Source: Actinomycetota bacterium
GTDB lineage: Bacteria > Actinomycetota > Acidimicrobiia > Acidimicrobiales > Ilumatobacteraceae
Direction: 5' to 3'
Assembly (NCBI GenBank): GCA_026393695.1
Contig: JAPKZR010000052.1
Coordinates: 1-34,261, forward strand
DNA: 34,261 bases
Each line of letters begins with the position of its first letter. Within the stretch, counting starts at the first letter, position 1. Position numbers and translations under genes: made by a program. The notes beneath the pieces were generated by a model. It was not told where the DNA came from. It made no database searches and saw only the letters and a program-made list of their open reading frames with translations. This document shows, piece by piece, positions 16,988 to 26,042 of this stretch.

Positions 16988-17448
16988 TGATCTTCTTGGT
17001 ACGCCACGCCAAGGCCGGTCAACGCAACGACTCGGTCGGCGACGACATGCAAAGACCACTCAGCAAGGCCGGCTGGATTCAGGCCCACGCGATCGTGGCT
17101 CCGCTACTTGAAGCCGGAGCCGCCAGAATCTTGCTGGCCAGCCCCTACGTGCGTTGCATGCAGACGCTTGAGCCATTGGCCGCAGCACTCGACCTCACCG
17201 TCGTTGCCGACGATCGCCTTGCCGAAGCCCAATCGCTGAGCGCGATGCTTGAGATGATCGCTGACCAACCCGACGGCGCTGTGCTGTGCAGCCACGGCGA
17301 CATGATTCCCGACACGATGGCCGCGCTGCAACGACGCGGCTGCGAGTTCATTGGCGAACCCAACTGGAAGAAAGCATCAGTGTGGGTCATCGAGCGCGAT
17401 GCTTCTGGCAACGCCACTACCGCGCGTTGCTGGGGCCCACCGCGCTAA
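16984..17448 (+). CDS. SixA-like histidine phosphatase
   Basis: MIFLVRHAKAGQRN...PLSKAGWIQAHAIVAPL...ASPYVRCMQTLEPLA...LCSHGDMIP. Start overlaps upstream stop. Confidence 0.88.
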   Translation: MMIFLVRHAKAGQRNDSVGDDMQRPLSKAGWIQAHAIVAPLLEAGAARILLASPYVRCMQTLEPLAAALDLTVVADDRLAEAQSLSAMLEMIADQPDGAVLCSHGDMIPDTMAALQRRGCEFIGEPNWKKASVWVIERDASGNATTARCWGPPR

Positions 17449-17808
17449 CTAACAGAGTTCGACGGCGGGGTCGCAGTTGTTGCGGTTGACGACGAGCACC
17501 ACAATCAGCACGGCTGCAAGCACCAAGAACACGATTCCTATCGTGATGCCGGCGATGGCCAATCCTTTGCCCTTGTCCGAGCCTGACCGCTTCATCTGAC
17601 CGCGCCCAACGGAGCCGAAGATGACGCCAAGTAGCGCCGGAATTGGTACGACCCAAAAACATGGGATGACGTTGACCAAGCTCAGCACCAAGCTGGCGAT
17701 GCTCATGCCGTTGGTGCCTTGCGACTGCATCGACTGCGACGACTGCGGCGATGGGGCGGCGCCGTACTCAGGAAACTGTGGTGGTGGTGGCGGGATGCTC
17801 ATCTCCAA
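17449..17808 (-). CDS. DUF4190 domain-containing small membrane protein
   Basis: NGMSIASLVLSLVNVIPCFWVVPIPALLGVIFGSVGRGQMKRSGSDKGKGLAIAGITIGIVFLVLAAVLIVVLVV with Pro-rich N-terminus. Confidence 0.8.
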   Translation of the reverse strand: MEMSIPPPPPQFPEYGAAPSPQSSQSMQSQGTNGMSIASLVLSLVNVIPCFWVVPIPALLGVIFGSVGRGQMKRSGSDKGKGLAIAGITIGIVFLVLAAVLIVVLVVNRNNCDPAVELC

Positions 17809-17874
17809 ACAGTACTGGCGACGACAAGACCCTCAGTGGATGTTCAATTCGCTACGCCACTACCGCGCAACGCG

Positions 17875-18042
17875 TTACGGGCGATTTCCCCCAACACAGG
17901 CAACGATGTTTGTGTGCGTTGCAGCGTTGTATGAAATGACTGCCCACTTGCATGGCTTCGCAGCGCTTACGGGGCTGACACTCAATGCGCCACCCACCGA
18001 AACGGCGAGTACTGCGGCTGCCAAAATACGGCGAATCTTCAT
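17875..18042 (-). CDS. Small secreted peptide precursor (55 aa)
   Basis: In frame with ORF 17875..18162, start at ATG 18042: MKIRRILAAAVLAVSVGGALSVSPVSAAKPCKWAVISYNAATHTNIVACVGGNRP. Clear Sec-type signal with A-x-A-like cleavage site. Confidence 0.6.
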   Translation of the reverse strand: MKIRRILAAAVLAVSVGGALSVSPVSAAKPCKWAVISYNAATHTNIVACVGGNRP

Positions 18043-18165
18043 TGCTGTGCCTCCTGGTGGCCCGAAGGCCTGCCGAACTGGGGGTCCGTGCGGGGTCAGT
18101 GTGGGCGCGCCGAGGTACCACTGGCAATCAGACATTGGTCGTAGAGACCAGACGCGTCGCAAGGG

Positions 18166-18900
18166 CTACGACGTGGTGGGAGCCGAGTCGAGGCTGCCCG
18201 CAAACGACTCGATCATGCCGCGCATCTCAGTAGGCGGATTGTTGGCGAGGCATTCGGCCGCGCGCACCTTGCCAGCAGCCAAGTCTTTCTCGAATCGAGC
18301 CGCAATCACCGCCAGAAAGCAGTGCGGATCGGGGAACGTGGGGTCGATCTCGATAGCCCGTTCGAGATCTTTCTTGGCAACCTCGAGCGTTGCTGCAGAA
18401 TCGCCGGCAGCTTGATTCTGCGTAGAAATCGCGAGCAACCAACCGGTGTAGGTATGTGCCTCGGCGTTATCGGGGTCGATGCTGAGCACGCTGAGATAGC
18501 GCTGTGAAGCGCCAGCGGGGTCTGTGCCGAGCAAGGCCCGTGCCTCGCTGAGCAACACCGCCGTGCGATCGGGCGAGGAGCCACCAGTGATGGTGTCGCC
18601 GGGCAGACGCTGACCCGATGACCGAGCGACAAGCCACCCCGCTGTAACGCCCACTGCAACGACGGCGAGACCTACCAACACCCGGCGCATGCGCTGACGC
18701 GGGGCGCGCGGCGCTGCGGCGGCGAGACCATGCTCGATGTTGCGCAACACCGTTGCGGCGCGGGCGGTGTACCCGTCGCGCAGCGCTTCGTAGTCGGCAT
18801 CTTCGACATCGCCGGCTTCGCGCTCTCGCTCGAGATCGACCAGCGACCCCAACAAAAAGCGACGCTCTTCGTCGAGTTCGGCGAGCCGATCAGGATTCAT
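18166..18900 (-). CDS. ccmI: CcmI/CycH-like TPR cytochrome c biogenesis protein
   Basis: MNPDRLAELDEERRFLLGSLVDLEREREAGDVEDADYEALRDGYTARAATVLRNIE, one TM, TPR-like C-terminus. Last gene of the ccm cluster. Confidence 0.75.
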   Translation of the reverse strand: MNPDRLAELDEERRFLLGSLVDLEREREAGDVEDADYEALRDGYTARAATVLRNIEHGLAAAAPRAPRQRMRRVLVGLAVVAVGVTAGWLVARSSGQRLPGDTITGGSSPDRTAVLLSEARALLGTDPAGASQRYLSVLSIDPDNAEAHTYTGWLLAISTQNQAAGDSAATLEVAKKDLERAIEIDPTFPDPHCFLAVIAARFEKDLAAGKVRAAECLANNPPTEMRGMIESFAGSLDSAPTTS

Positions 18901-19402
18901 GTTCGTGTTCCTGGTCGTTCAACGCGGCCTGCACCAAGGCGCGGTCGTCGTCGGTGGGCACGGTGTCGGCCACCAACTTCCACCGTCGAAACGCAACGGC
19001 AAGCCCGGCAACTGCCACCACAAACGCGAACGCCGGCAGCGCCCACACCAACGCATCGAAGCCCGAAGCGTTGGGCACCAGCAGTGTCTTCGTGCCGAAC
19101 TGATTCTGAATGTACTGAATGATCTGATCGTCGCTTGGCGTGCCCTGCTCGACGAAACGTTTGATCTGCTGACGAATGCCACGTGCCGCTGACGCCTGCG
19201 ATTCGTACACGCTTTCTCCATCGCATGTAGGACACGCGAGTCGTTGCGAAATGCTGTCGATGCGATCGCTATCGGTGAGCGGCCCAGAAGAACCAGCCGA
19301 GGCAATGGCCAGCGCGATCACAACTACCGCCGCGAGCACGAGCCAGCCAGGCCACCGCTTGAGCTGCTTATTGAGCGTGCGTCGGTTGATCGAGAGTTCC
19401 AT
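18890..19402 (-). CDS. ccmH: CcmH-type cytochrome c biogenesis thiol-oxidoreductase
   Basis: SQRLACPTCDGESVYESQASAARGIRQQIKRFVEQGTPSDDQIIQYIQNQFGTKTLLVP, i.e. CxxC motif with CcmH fold signature. Confidence 0.92.
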   Translation of the reverse strand: MELSINRRTLNKQLKRWPGWLVLAAVVVIALAIASAGSSGPLTDSDRIDSISQRLACPTCDGESVYESQASAARGIRQQIKRFVEQGTPSDDQIIQYIQNQFGTKTLLVPNASGFDALVWALPAFAFVVAVAGLAVAFRRWKLVADTVPTDDDRALVQAALNDQEHEHES

Positions 19403-20007
19403 CAGCCCGCCTTGGCCTGTGCAAGTAGTTGCGTGAGTTGGTCATTGGTGGTGCCGCCGAGATGCCGCGACACGACGAATCCGTTGGGATCGATGATCCA
19501 TGTCTCGGGCACTTTGGCCACGCCGAACGCCACTTCGATTCGGGCGTCGTCGTCGGCGAGGATGGGCCACGAACCACCATTGTCGGCAAAGAACTTCTGC
19601 ACGGCACCGCGGTTGTCGTCCCACACCACTGTGTAGAACTCGGCGCCATCGGCGAGCTTCGCTTGTTCGTCGGCGAACTTTGCGAGTTCGGGATGCTCTT
19701 GCACGCACGGCACGCAGGTGGAGTTGAAGAAGTTGAGCACTACCCAACTTCCTTTGCGGCGCTGCAGATCGAACGGCTGACCATCGAGCGTGGTGGTCTG
19801 CACCGCTGGCGCTGGCCGCCCAAGCAACGGCGAGTCGGCAGTAGCCACCTCGTCGGTCTTGGCTCCGATGAGCACCGCAAAGAAGCCAGCGAGTACCACA
19901 GCCACGGCCGCGACGATCAGCGGCGCCCGACGACGCGACGTGACGGCATCGGGCGAATCAGCATTGATCGAGTCGCCGACGTCGTGAATGGTGGTGTCGT
20001 CAGACAT
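19402..20007 (-). CDS. ccmG: TlpA/ResA/CcmG-like thioredoxin-fold protein
   Basis: WVVLNFFNSTCVPCVQEHPELAKFADEQAKL...GVAKVPETWIIDPNGFVVSRHLGGT. CVPC active site. Start at ATG 20007 or 20022. Confidence 0.88.
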   Translation of the reverse strand: MSDDTTIHDVGDSINADSPDAVTSRRRAPLIVAAVAVVLAGFFAVLIGAKTDEVATADSPLLGRPAPAVQTTTLDGQPFDLQRRKGSWVVLNFFNSTCVPCVQEHPELAKFADEQAKLADGAEFYTVVWDDNRGAVQKFFADNGGSWPILADDDARIEVAFGVAKVPETWIIDPNGFVVSRHLGGTTNDQLTQLLAQAKAG

Positions 20008-22003
20008 CGACAATCTCGGCAAGTGGTTCGTCGTTGTCTACCGGAATCGGCGCCGATGTGGGCTGGGTCGGCAAGCGCCGGCGCGTGCCTGGGAACGCTG
20101 ACAACAACGTGCCGAACACCATCAATGCTCCACCGATCCAGAGCCAGACGATGAGCGGCTTGATGAACACCTTCATCGGCAGCGTGGTGGCGCCAGCCTT
20201 GGCCCCCGATTCGAGGGTGAGGTAGATGTCGTTGAAGATGCCCGTGCGCACCGACGGCGTCGGGATGTTGCTGCCGAAGTTGGTGAACTTGGTGATGGCC
20301 GGCGCATAGGTCTGGCCGCCATCGATGCTGATCTGAGCTCTGATGCCGTTGCTGCGCGGCGTAGTGAACGATTGAACTTCGATGAGCTCGAAGGTGTGGC
20401 CGCCGTAACTGGCTGGCTTGCCGGCCTCGAGAATGAGCCGTGACGAATGCGTGTAGGTGGTGGACGCCACGAGGGCTACCGCGACAACGATGACGCCGAT
20501 GTGCACGATCATGCCGCCATTGGCACGACCAACCAAGCCACGCCAGCCCTGGCGGCGCGTGGCCAAGACGAGCTGGCGCAGCGCCGCACCCGAGGCGAAA
20601 CCGCCGAGGCCAAACGCAAGCAGCGGCGCAAGACCGCGGGCACCGATCAGCAGCGGGACGACGATCGCCAGCGCACCACCCCATGCAGGCCAGAACAAAC
20701 GCTCGCGCAGCAGCTCGGCGCTGGCTTTACGCCACGGCAACACCGGCGCAACGGCCATCAAGAACAGCAGCGTGATTCCGAACGGAATGGAGAGCCGCTC
20801 GAAGTACGGGGCGCCCACCTTGATGGTGCGGTTCTGCAGCGCTTCGACAATCAGCGGGAACACAGTGCCAAGCAGCACCACAAATGCGAAGACGGTGAAC
20901 ACCACGTTGTTCGCCAAGAAGGCGCCTTCGCGGGACAGCGGTGAATCGATGGAGCCGGGTGATCGCAACCGGTCGCCGCGCCATGCGATGAGCCCGAGCG
21001 ACACCACCACGATGAGCCCGAAGAACGAGAGTAAATACGGGCCGATTGAGCCGTTGCTAAACGCGTGAACGCTCTTGATCACACCCGAACGGGTAAGGAA
21101 GGTGCCAAGAATGGTGAGCGCAAACGTAGCGACCAACAACGTGAGGTTCCACACCCGCAACATGCCGCGGCGCTCTTGAACCAACACCGAGTGGATGTAG
21201 GCGGTTCCGGTGAGCCACGGCAACAGGCTGGCGTTCTCTACTGGGTCCCAGCCCCATACGCCGCTCCAACCGAGGACCTCGTAGCTCCACCATCCACCAA
21301 GGATGATTCCGATGGTGAGGAAGCCCCAGGCGAACAACGCGAATCGACGGGTTTCGCTGAGCCACCGCTCGCCGACGCGGCCGGTGATGAGCGCCGCGAT
21401 CGCGAACGCAAACGGCACGGTCATTCCCACGTATCCGAGATACAAGATGGGCGGGTGGAACAACACGAGGATGTGGTTCTGCAGCAGTGGGTTGGGGCCT
21501 GGTCCGCTGGTGACTCCAAGCGCACCACGTTGGAATGCATCGGCGGGACCAAGCGTGAGCACAAAGAAGAACATGCACACGACGAACATCACCACGAGGG
21601 CCCATGCCACCAACGGATCGGCCAAGCGCTTACGGAAGCGCTGCGCGATGACCACGGTGTACCCCACAAGCACCACGAGCCACAACAAGATGCTGCCCTC
21701 GAGCGCGCTCCAGATAGCGGTGATGTTGAACAAGAACGGCGTGTCGGCCGAGCCAACCTGCTGCACGTATTTCATCGACCAGTCGCGCTGGATGAGCGCC
21801 CGCTCCATGACCACGAAGGCGCCGACACCCGCTGCGCAAACACCCCACGCGTAACGCTGTGTGCTGCGCAACAACTTGTTGTCGTTGGTACGGATCCCGT
21901 AGACGGTGGCAAGGGCGCCGAACGTGGCGCACACCAACCCGATGAGCAATAGCGAGTGTCCGAGCGTGGCGTTGATGCCCGCGGCTACTTCGACTGCGAA
22001 CAC
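20000..22003 (-). CDS. ccmF: CcmF heme lyase / cytochrome c-type biogenesis protein
   Basis: 667 aa, multi-TM. WWD signature GGWWSYEVLGWSGVWGWDPVENASLLPWLTGTAYIHSVLVQERRGMLRVWN. Confidence 0.95.
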   Translation of the reverse strand: MFAVEVAAGINATLGHSLLLIGLVCATFGALATVYGIRTNDNKLLRSTQRYAWGVCAAGVGAFVVMERALIQRDWSMKYVQQVGSADTPFLFNITAIWSALEGSILLWLVVLVGYTVVIAQRFRKRLADPLVAWALVVMFVVCMFFFVLTLGPADAFQRGALGVTSGPGPNPLLQNHILVLFHPPILYLGYVGMTVPFAFAIAALITGRVGERWLSETRRFALFAWGFLTIGIILGGWWSYEVLGWSGVWGWDPVENASLLPWLTGTAYIHSVLVQERRGMLRVWNLTLLVATFALTILGTFLTRSGVIKSVHAFSNGSIGPYLLSFFGLIVVVSLGLIAWRGDRLRSPGSIDSPLSREGAFLANNVVFTVFAFVVLLGTVFPLIVEALQNRTIKVGAPYFERLSIPFGITLLFLMAVAPVLPWRKASAELLRERLFWPAWGGALAIVVPLLIGARGLAPLLAFGLGGFASGAALRQLVLATRRQGWRGLVGRANGGMIVHIGVIVVAVALVASTTYTHSSRLILEAGKPASYGGHTFELIEVQSFTTPRSNGIRAQISIDGGQTYAPAITKFTNFGSNIPTPSVRTGIFNDIYLTLESGAKAGATTLPMKVFIKPLIVWLWIGGALMVFGTLLSAFPGTRRRLPTQPTSAPIPVDNDEPLAEIVDV

Positions 22004-22473
22004 GCTGCCGCCTCTGCATCGGCCGTAGCGACGCGGGTCTTGTTCTTCTCGTCGTATTCGTTGCTGTGCTTCACTTCGACATCGTCGCCCTCAAACGTGC
22101 CGCTCTTCATCACGCCATGCACGACAACCGGGATGCACTGTTGAAACAAACCACCAGGCTCGCCCGAGTCATACACAACCGGCACCGTCACCTTGTTGAA
22201 AGTGAGATTGAAGGTGGTGATGCCGTTGTTGGTGGCAATGGAACCCTTGTCGACAACGCCCTGAATGCGCAGGCGACGACCGGCTTCGCAACCATCCTTG
22301 CGACCAACTTCGTCGACGTTGCAGTAGTAGTCGAGCGATTGGGTGAGGAACTTACTGACGACCAAGATGCCTGCGAGCAGCACGAACAACAGCAGACCAA
22401 TCGACATCATCTTGCGGCGATTACGTGCCTTGGGCGCCGCCGCTTCACTGGCCGGGCGAGGACTCAGGTCCAC
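21985..22473 (-). CDS. ccmE: CcmE periplasmic heme chaperone
   Basis: RRLRIQGVVDKGSIATNNGITTFNLTFNKVTVPVVYDSGEPGGLFQQCIPVVVHGVMKSGTFEGDDVEVKHSNEYDEKNK, with heme-attachment HxxxY (HSNEY). GTG start. Confidence 0.92.
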   Translation of the reverse strand: MDLSPRPASEAAAPKARNRRKMMSIGLLLFVLLAGILVVSKFLTQSLDYYCNVDEVGRKDGCEAGRRLRIQGVVDKGSIATNNGITTFNLTFNKVTVPVVYDSGEPGGLFQQCIPVVVHGVMKSGTFEGDDVEVKHSNEYDEKNKTRVATADAEAAACSQSK

Positions 22474-22598
22474 GGCTTGTCCTTGGCAGGCAACTGAGCC
22501 GCGAGGCGGCGTCCGCGGCGCACAATCGCAATTGCGAACGCAGCGACCGAGCCAAACGTGACGATGTAGGTAGCGAGGATGAAACCGAGGTCTTCCAT
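22464..22598 (-). CDS. ccmD: CcmD-like small membrane protein (44 aa; absent from supplied ORF track)
   Basis: Manual translation of the reverse complement: MEDLGFILATYIVTFGSVAAFAIAIVRRGRRLAAQLPAKDKPWT*. Single TM then basic residues, between ccmC and ccmE. ATG abuts the ccmC TAA. Confidence 0.85.
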   Translation of the reverse strand: MEDLGFILATYIVTFGSVAAFAIAIVRRGRRLAAQLPAKDKPWT

Positions 22599-23366
22599 TT
22601 AGAGATCACCTTCGTCGCGGCGCTGCTGCAACGCATAATCGAGGCCCGTATTGTCGATGGCGTCTTGCATCGCAAGGACTCGTTGCCGATGCATCAGCAG
22701 CCACACGTAGAGCAATGTGAACGCAACGAGCGAGATGAACAACGAGAACAGCATCAAGCCGTGCAGGTTCACGTGAGTGCGATCGGCCACGCTTGAATCT
22801 TGATGCAGACCACGCCACAGCTTGACGCTGAAATGCACGAGCGGAATTTCGAGCACTGCCAACAGCGCCACAACCGCGCTGCGACGGGCCCGCTGCTGGT
22901 GGCTCCCACCGAGGCCGCGCACCGCGAGGTAGCCCACATAGGTCACGAACATGAAGGCCGTGCTGGTGACCCGCGCATCCCACACCCAGAACTTGCCCCA
23001 CGAGAGCCGACCCCACAAGGACCCGGCCAACAGCGTGAGCGCCATGAACAACACGCCAATCTCGGCGCTGGCTCCGGCCAGGCGGTCCCAAGTGAGCGAG
23101 GTGGTGCGCTTCCACAGATATGCCGCCGACGACAAGGCCGTGACGGCGAACGCCACGTAAGCAATCCACACGGTGCCGACATGGATATAGAGAATGCGAA
23201 CACTGTCGCTTTGCTGCACATCGGCAGGAGACAACAGCAGGCCGAACACACCCAGCGCGATCATGCCGACGATGGTGGCGAGCCCGACAAAACGGGTGAA
23301 CGTGGTGCCTGTGCCAGCGCGAGTGCTGGCGGCTGTAGCGGAAGTCTCGATGTCAGGGGTAGCCAT
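22599..23366 (-). CDS. ccmC: CcmC heme exporter/handling protein
   Basis: LTLLAGSLWGRLSWGKFWVWDARVTSTAFMFVTYVGYLAVRGLGG (WWD-type domain). RILYIHVGTVWIAYVAFAVTAL. Confidence 0.95.
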   Translation of the reverse strand: MATPDIETSATAASTRAGTGTTFTRFVGLATIVGMIALGVFGLLLSPADVQQSDSVRILYIHVGTVWIAYVAFAVTALSSAAYLWKRTTSLTWDRLAGASAEIGVLFMALTLLAGSLWGRLSWGKFWVWDARVTSTAFMFVTYVGYLAVRGLGGSHQQRARRSAVVALLAVLEIPLVHFSVKLWRGLHQDSSVADRTHVNLHGLMLFSLFISLVAFTLLYVWLLMHRQRVLAMQDAIDNTGLDYALQQRRDEGDL

Positions 23367-23369
23367 GCT

Positions 23370-24047
23370 TCATTCCTCGATCAGGGGCCCGAACGCAAGT
23401 GTGCCACCGACGCTGAACAGCGCAACAAACACAGCCAGCAAGCCAACCCATGGCCAACCATCTGCAACCGTTGCACCGCCGGTGCCAAGCGCAGATTCCG
23501 TTGCGCGGGTGGCACCAATCAACACCGGCGCCACCACCGGCAATAAGAGGAGCGGGAGCAACGTCTCCCGTCCACGAACGCCGCCAGCGAGGCCGCCGTA
23601 GAGCGTACCTACGAGGGCGAGGCCCACGGTCGCGGCAACGAATGTGACAAGTAACAACACGATGCCGCCGACGCGGAGCTCGGTGCTGTAGAGCACCACT
23701 GCGCTCACGAGCAACACAAGTTCGAGCACGGCGAGCTGCACGGCGAGCGCCATTGCCTTGCCGAGAAAGATTCCGCTTGGGTCAACGCCAGCGGCGCGAA
23801 GGGCATCGGTGGCACCATCGGCGTTCTCGATAGCGAACGACCGCTGCACCAGAATCAGCAGGCTGAACAGCGTGGCGAGCCACACCAGACCTGGCGCAAC
23901 TCGGCTCACAACGGCATCGCTGTTGAGCGCAAAGGCAAACATCACCATCACGATGGCAGCAAAGGGCAGCACCTGATTGGTGACGACGCGGCTCCGTAGT
24001 TCGACACGGAGGTCTTTTGCGGCGATGAGGCGGGCGACGCGAAACAT
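23370..24047 (-). CDS. ccmB: CcmB heme exporter membrane subunit
   Basis: LIAAKDLRVELRSRVVTNQVLPFAAIVMVMFAFAL...VQRSFAIENADGATDALRAAGVDPSGIFLGKAMAL. Confidence 0.93.
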   Translation of the reverse strand: MFRVARLIAAKDLRVELRSRVVTNQVLPFAAIVMVMFAFALNSDAVVSRVAPGLVWLATLFSLLILVQRSFAIENADGATDALRAAGVDPSGIFLGKAMALAVQLAVLELVLLVSAVVLYSTELRVGGIVLLLVTFVAATVGLALVGTLYGGLAGGVRGRETLLPLLLLPVVAPVLIGATRATESALGTGGATVADGWPWVGLLAVFVALFSVGGTLAFGPLIEE

Positions 24048-24703
24048 CAGGCGACCTCGCCATGTGGCGTGCGAATCTGGCCGCCGACGACCTCGACTAC
24101 TCGGGTAGCCAGAGCACCGGCACGCTCGAGTTCGTGGCTCGCCACGATGATGGTTGCCCCGGCGGCGGCCGCGTCGCGCAAGGTGGCGTCGAGTTCGTCG
24201 CGGGCGGCAGCGTCGAGGCCGGCGTGGGGTTCGTCAAGCAACCACAGTTCGGCGCGTCGGGCAATCAGACAGGCCAGCGCTGTGCGGCGCTTTTGTCCAG
24301 CCGACAAGCGACTGACTGCAACATCGGTGAGGCGCTGAGCGAGGCCCATGCGTTGCAACGCCGCTTGCACCTCGGGCTTACTTGCGCCAACGGTTGCACC
24401 CCAAAAGCGCACGTTTTCACCAACGGTGAGATCGGCATACAAACCGTTGGCATGGCCGAGCAAGCCAACCCGGCTGCGCACTGCCTCACGTTGAGTGCGC
24501 AGATCGCAACCCAGCAGCACGGCCTCGCCACGCGCCAGCGGCAACAGCCCAGCGCACAGACGCAGCAAGGAGGTTTTACCGGCACCATTGGGTCCCTGCA
24601 ACAGCACAATCTCACCGCGGTTCACGGTGAGGTTGACCCCAGCCAGTACGGGAAACTGACCGAGGACTGCAACTGCGTTGGAAAGGTGCACGACAGGATC
24701 CAT
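24047..24703 (-). CDS. ccmA: CcmA heme exporter ATP-binding subunit
   Basis: Walker A LLQGPNGAGKTSLLRLCAGLL, signature LSAGQKRRTALACL, Walker B LWLLDEPHAGLD. Start moved to ATG 24703 (MDPVVHLSNAVAVLGQFP). Confidence 0.93.
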   Translation of the reverse strand: MDPVVHLSNAVAVLGQFPVLAGVNLTVNRGEIVLLQGPNGAGKTSLLRLCAGLLPLARGEAVLLGCDLRTQREAVRSRVGLLGHANGLYADLTVGENVRFWGATVGASKPEVQAALQRMGLAQRLTDVAVSRLSAGQKRRTALACLIARRAELWLLDEPHAGLDAAARDELDATLRDAAAAGATIIVASHELERAGALATRVVEVVGGQIRTPHGEVA

Positions 24704-24791
24704 GAGGCACGGCCACGCTAGCGAGGTTGACCCCCGCCCGCCCAGCGCTATGACCTTTGTTCCACTCGTCACGCCGCTATCGTCTCGCCCT

Positions 24792-26009
24792 GTGAGTGAC
24801 GACGATCGCTACCGAACCGAAGCCACTCCGAGCCAGTGGCCGGTGGTCGAGACCAACTCACCTCCGCGCGATACGCCACGACCCGCCCGAGTCCGCCCCA
24901 GTCGCTGGGATCGACCACCAGATCCGCACGACTGGCGATGGGCCATCGGTCAACTCGGCAGGGCGCTGATCACCACCGGCTTGATGATGTTCGCCTTCGT
25001 TGGCTACCAGCTGTGGGGCACTGGCATCCAAGAGGCTCGCTCGCAGGACCAGTTGGGCAAAGACTTCACCGCAGCCATCAAGGATGTTGGTGCCACCACC
25101 ACAAGCACCATCGCTGTCATTGACCCCAATGTGCCGGCTCCGCCCACCACGGTTGCGGGCCCGGCCGATCAGCCATTTCCACATACCATCGCCGAAGGCG
25201 AGGTGGTCGCGGCAATCAAGATCCCAGCGATCAACCTCACCAAGTATGTGGTTGCGGGCGTAGGCATTCACGATTTGCGCAAGGGCGTGGGCCACTTCCC
25301 GAACACGCCGTTCCCTGGCCAACTGGGCAACGCTGCCATCGCTGGGCACCGCACTACCTATGGGCAACCCTTCTACGACCTCAACAAACTGAAGCCCGGC
25401 GACGACGTCGGCATCACCACCATCTTGGGTGGCACCTACGTCTACGTAGTCACAGGCTCTGAAGAGGTCGGCAAGAACGACTACTACGTCATCACCGACT
25501 CAGATCCGAACAGGGCAACGCTCACGCTCATCACGTGCACGCCAGTGGGCACCTCAAGCCGGCGTCTCGTGATTCACGCCACGCTCGACCTGCTGCGGTC
25601 ATCGCCCGTGGGCAAGGCCGCACTGTTCTACGGACAGACCCCACCCGATAGTTCGTCACCCGACGGCCTGTCAGGCGAGCCCGCGATCACTACAACCACG
25701 CTTGCGGCAGCCGTGTCAACGCTGCCAACGGACTCGGCCGCACCCGTTGCCACCACCGTGCCGAGCGAAACACCCGCCTTCGCTGCGCCAACCGACGCCT
25801 TCAACCAAGGCTGGTTTGCCGACTCCAACGCCTACCTGCCGGTCATCCTGTGGGGGTTGGTGCTGCTGGGCGTGGCCATCGCGTCGTACCGACTCGCCAA
25901 GCGTCAACGCAAGCTGTGGCTGGCGTTCGTGGTCGGAGCTGTTCCGTTTTTGGTGGTGTCGTATTTCTTCTTTGAGAACGTGAACCGACTGCTCCCAGCC
26001 GCCATCTAG
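24792..26009 (+). CDS. Class E sortase with long C-terminal Pro/Thr/Ala-rich region and extra C-terminal TM helix
   Basis: IPAINLTKYVVAGVGIHDLRKGVGHFPNTPFPGQLGNAAIAGHRTTYGQPFYDLNKLKPGDDV...LTLITCTPVGTSSRRLVIHATL: catalytic His (GHR), Cys (TLITC), Arg. GTG start at 24792. Confidence 0.9.
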   Translation: MSDDDRYRTEATPSQWPVVETNSPPRDTPRPARVRPSRWDRPPDPHDWRWAIGQLGRALITTGLMMFAFVGYQLWGTGIQEARSQDQLGKDFTAAIKDVGATTTSTIAVIDPNVPAPPTTVAGPADQPFPHTIAEGEVVAAIKIPAINLTKYVVAGVGIHDLRKGVGHFPNTPFPGQLGNAAIAGHRTTYGQPFYDLNKLKPGDDVGITTILGGTYVYVVTGSEEVGKNDYYVITDSDPNRATLTLITCTPVGTSSRRLVIHATLDLLRSSPVGKAALFYGQTPPDSSSPDGLSGEPAITTTTLAAAVSTLPTDSAAPVATTVPSETPAFAAPTDAFNQGWFADSNAYLPVILWGLVLLGVAIASYRLAKRQRKLWLAFVVGAVPFLVVSYFFFENVNRLLPAAI

Positions 26010-26042
26010 GCAGCCGCCAACCCCGCAAGATGGCAGCGGGTG

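Noticed and set aside
21065-21952. 295-aa plus-strand ORF opposite ccmF
   Set aside because: Highly charged shadow ORF; the opposite strand carries the WWD heme-lyase motif.
26010-26042. Short CCCGC/GCGGG hairpin between sortase and enoyl-CoA hydratase genes
   Set aside because: Only about 5-6 bp of stem with a 9-nt loop and no T tract, so too weak to call a terminator.
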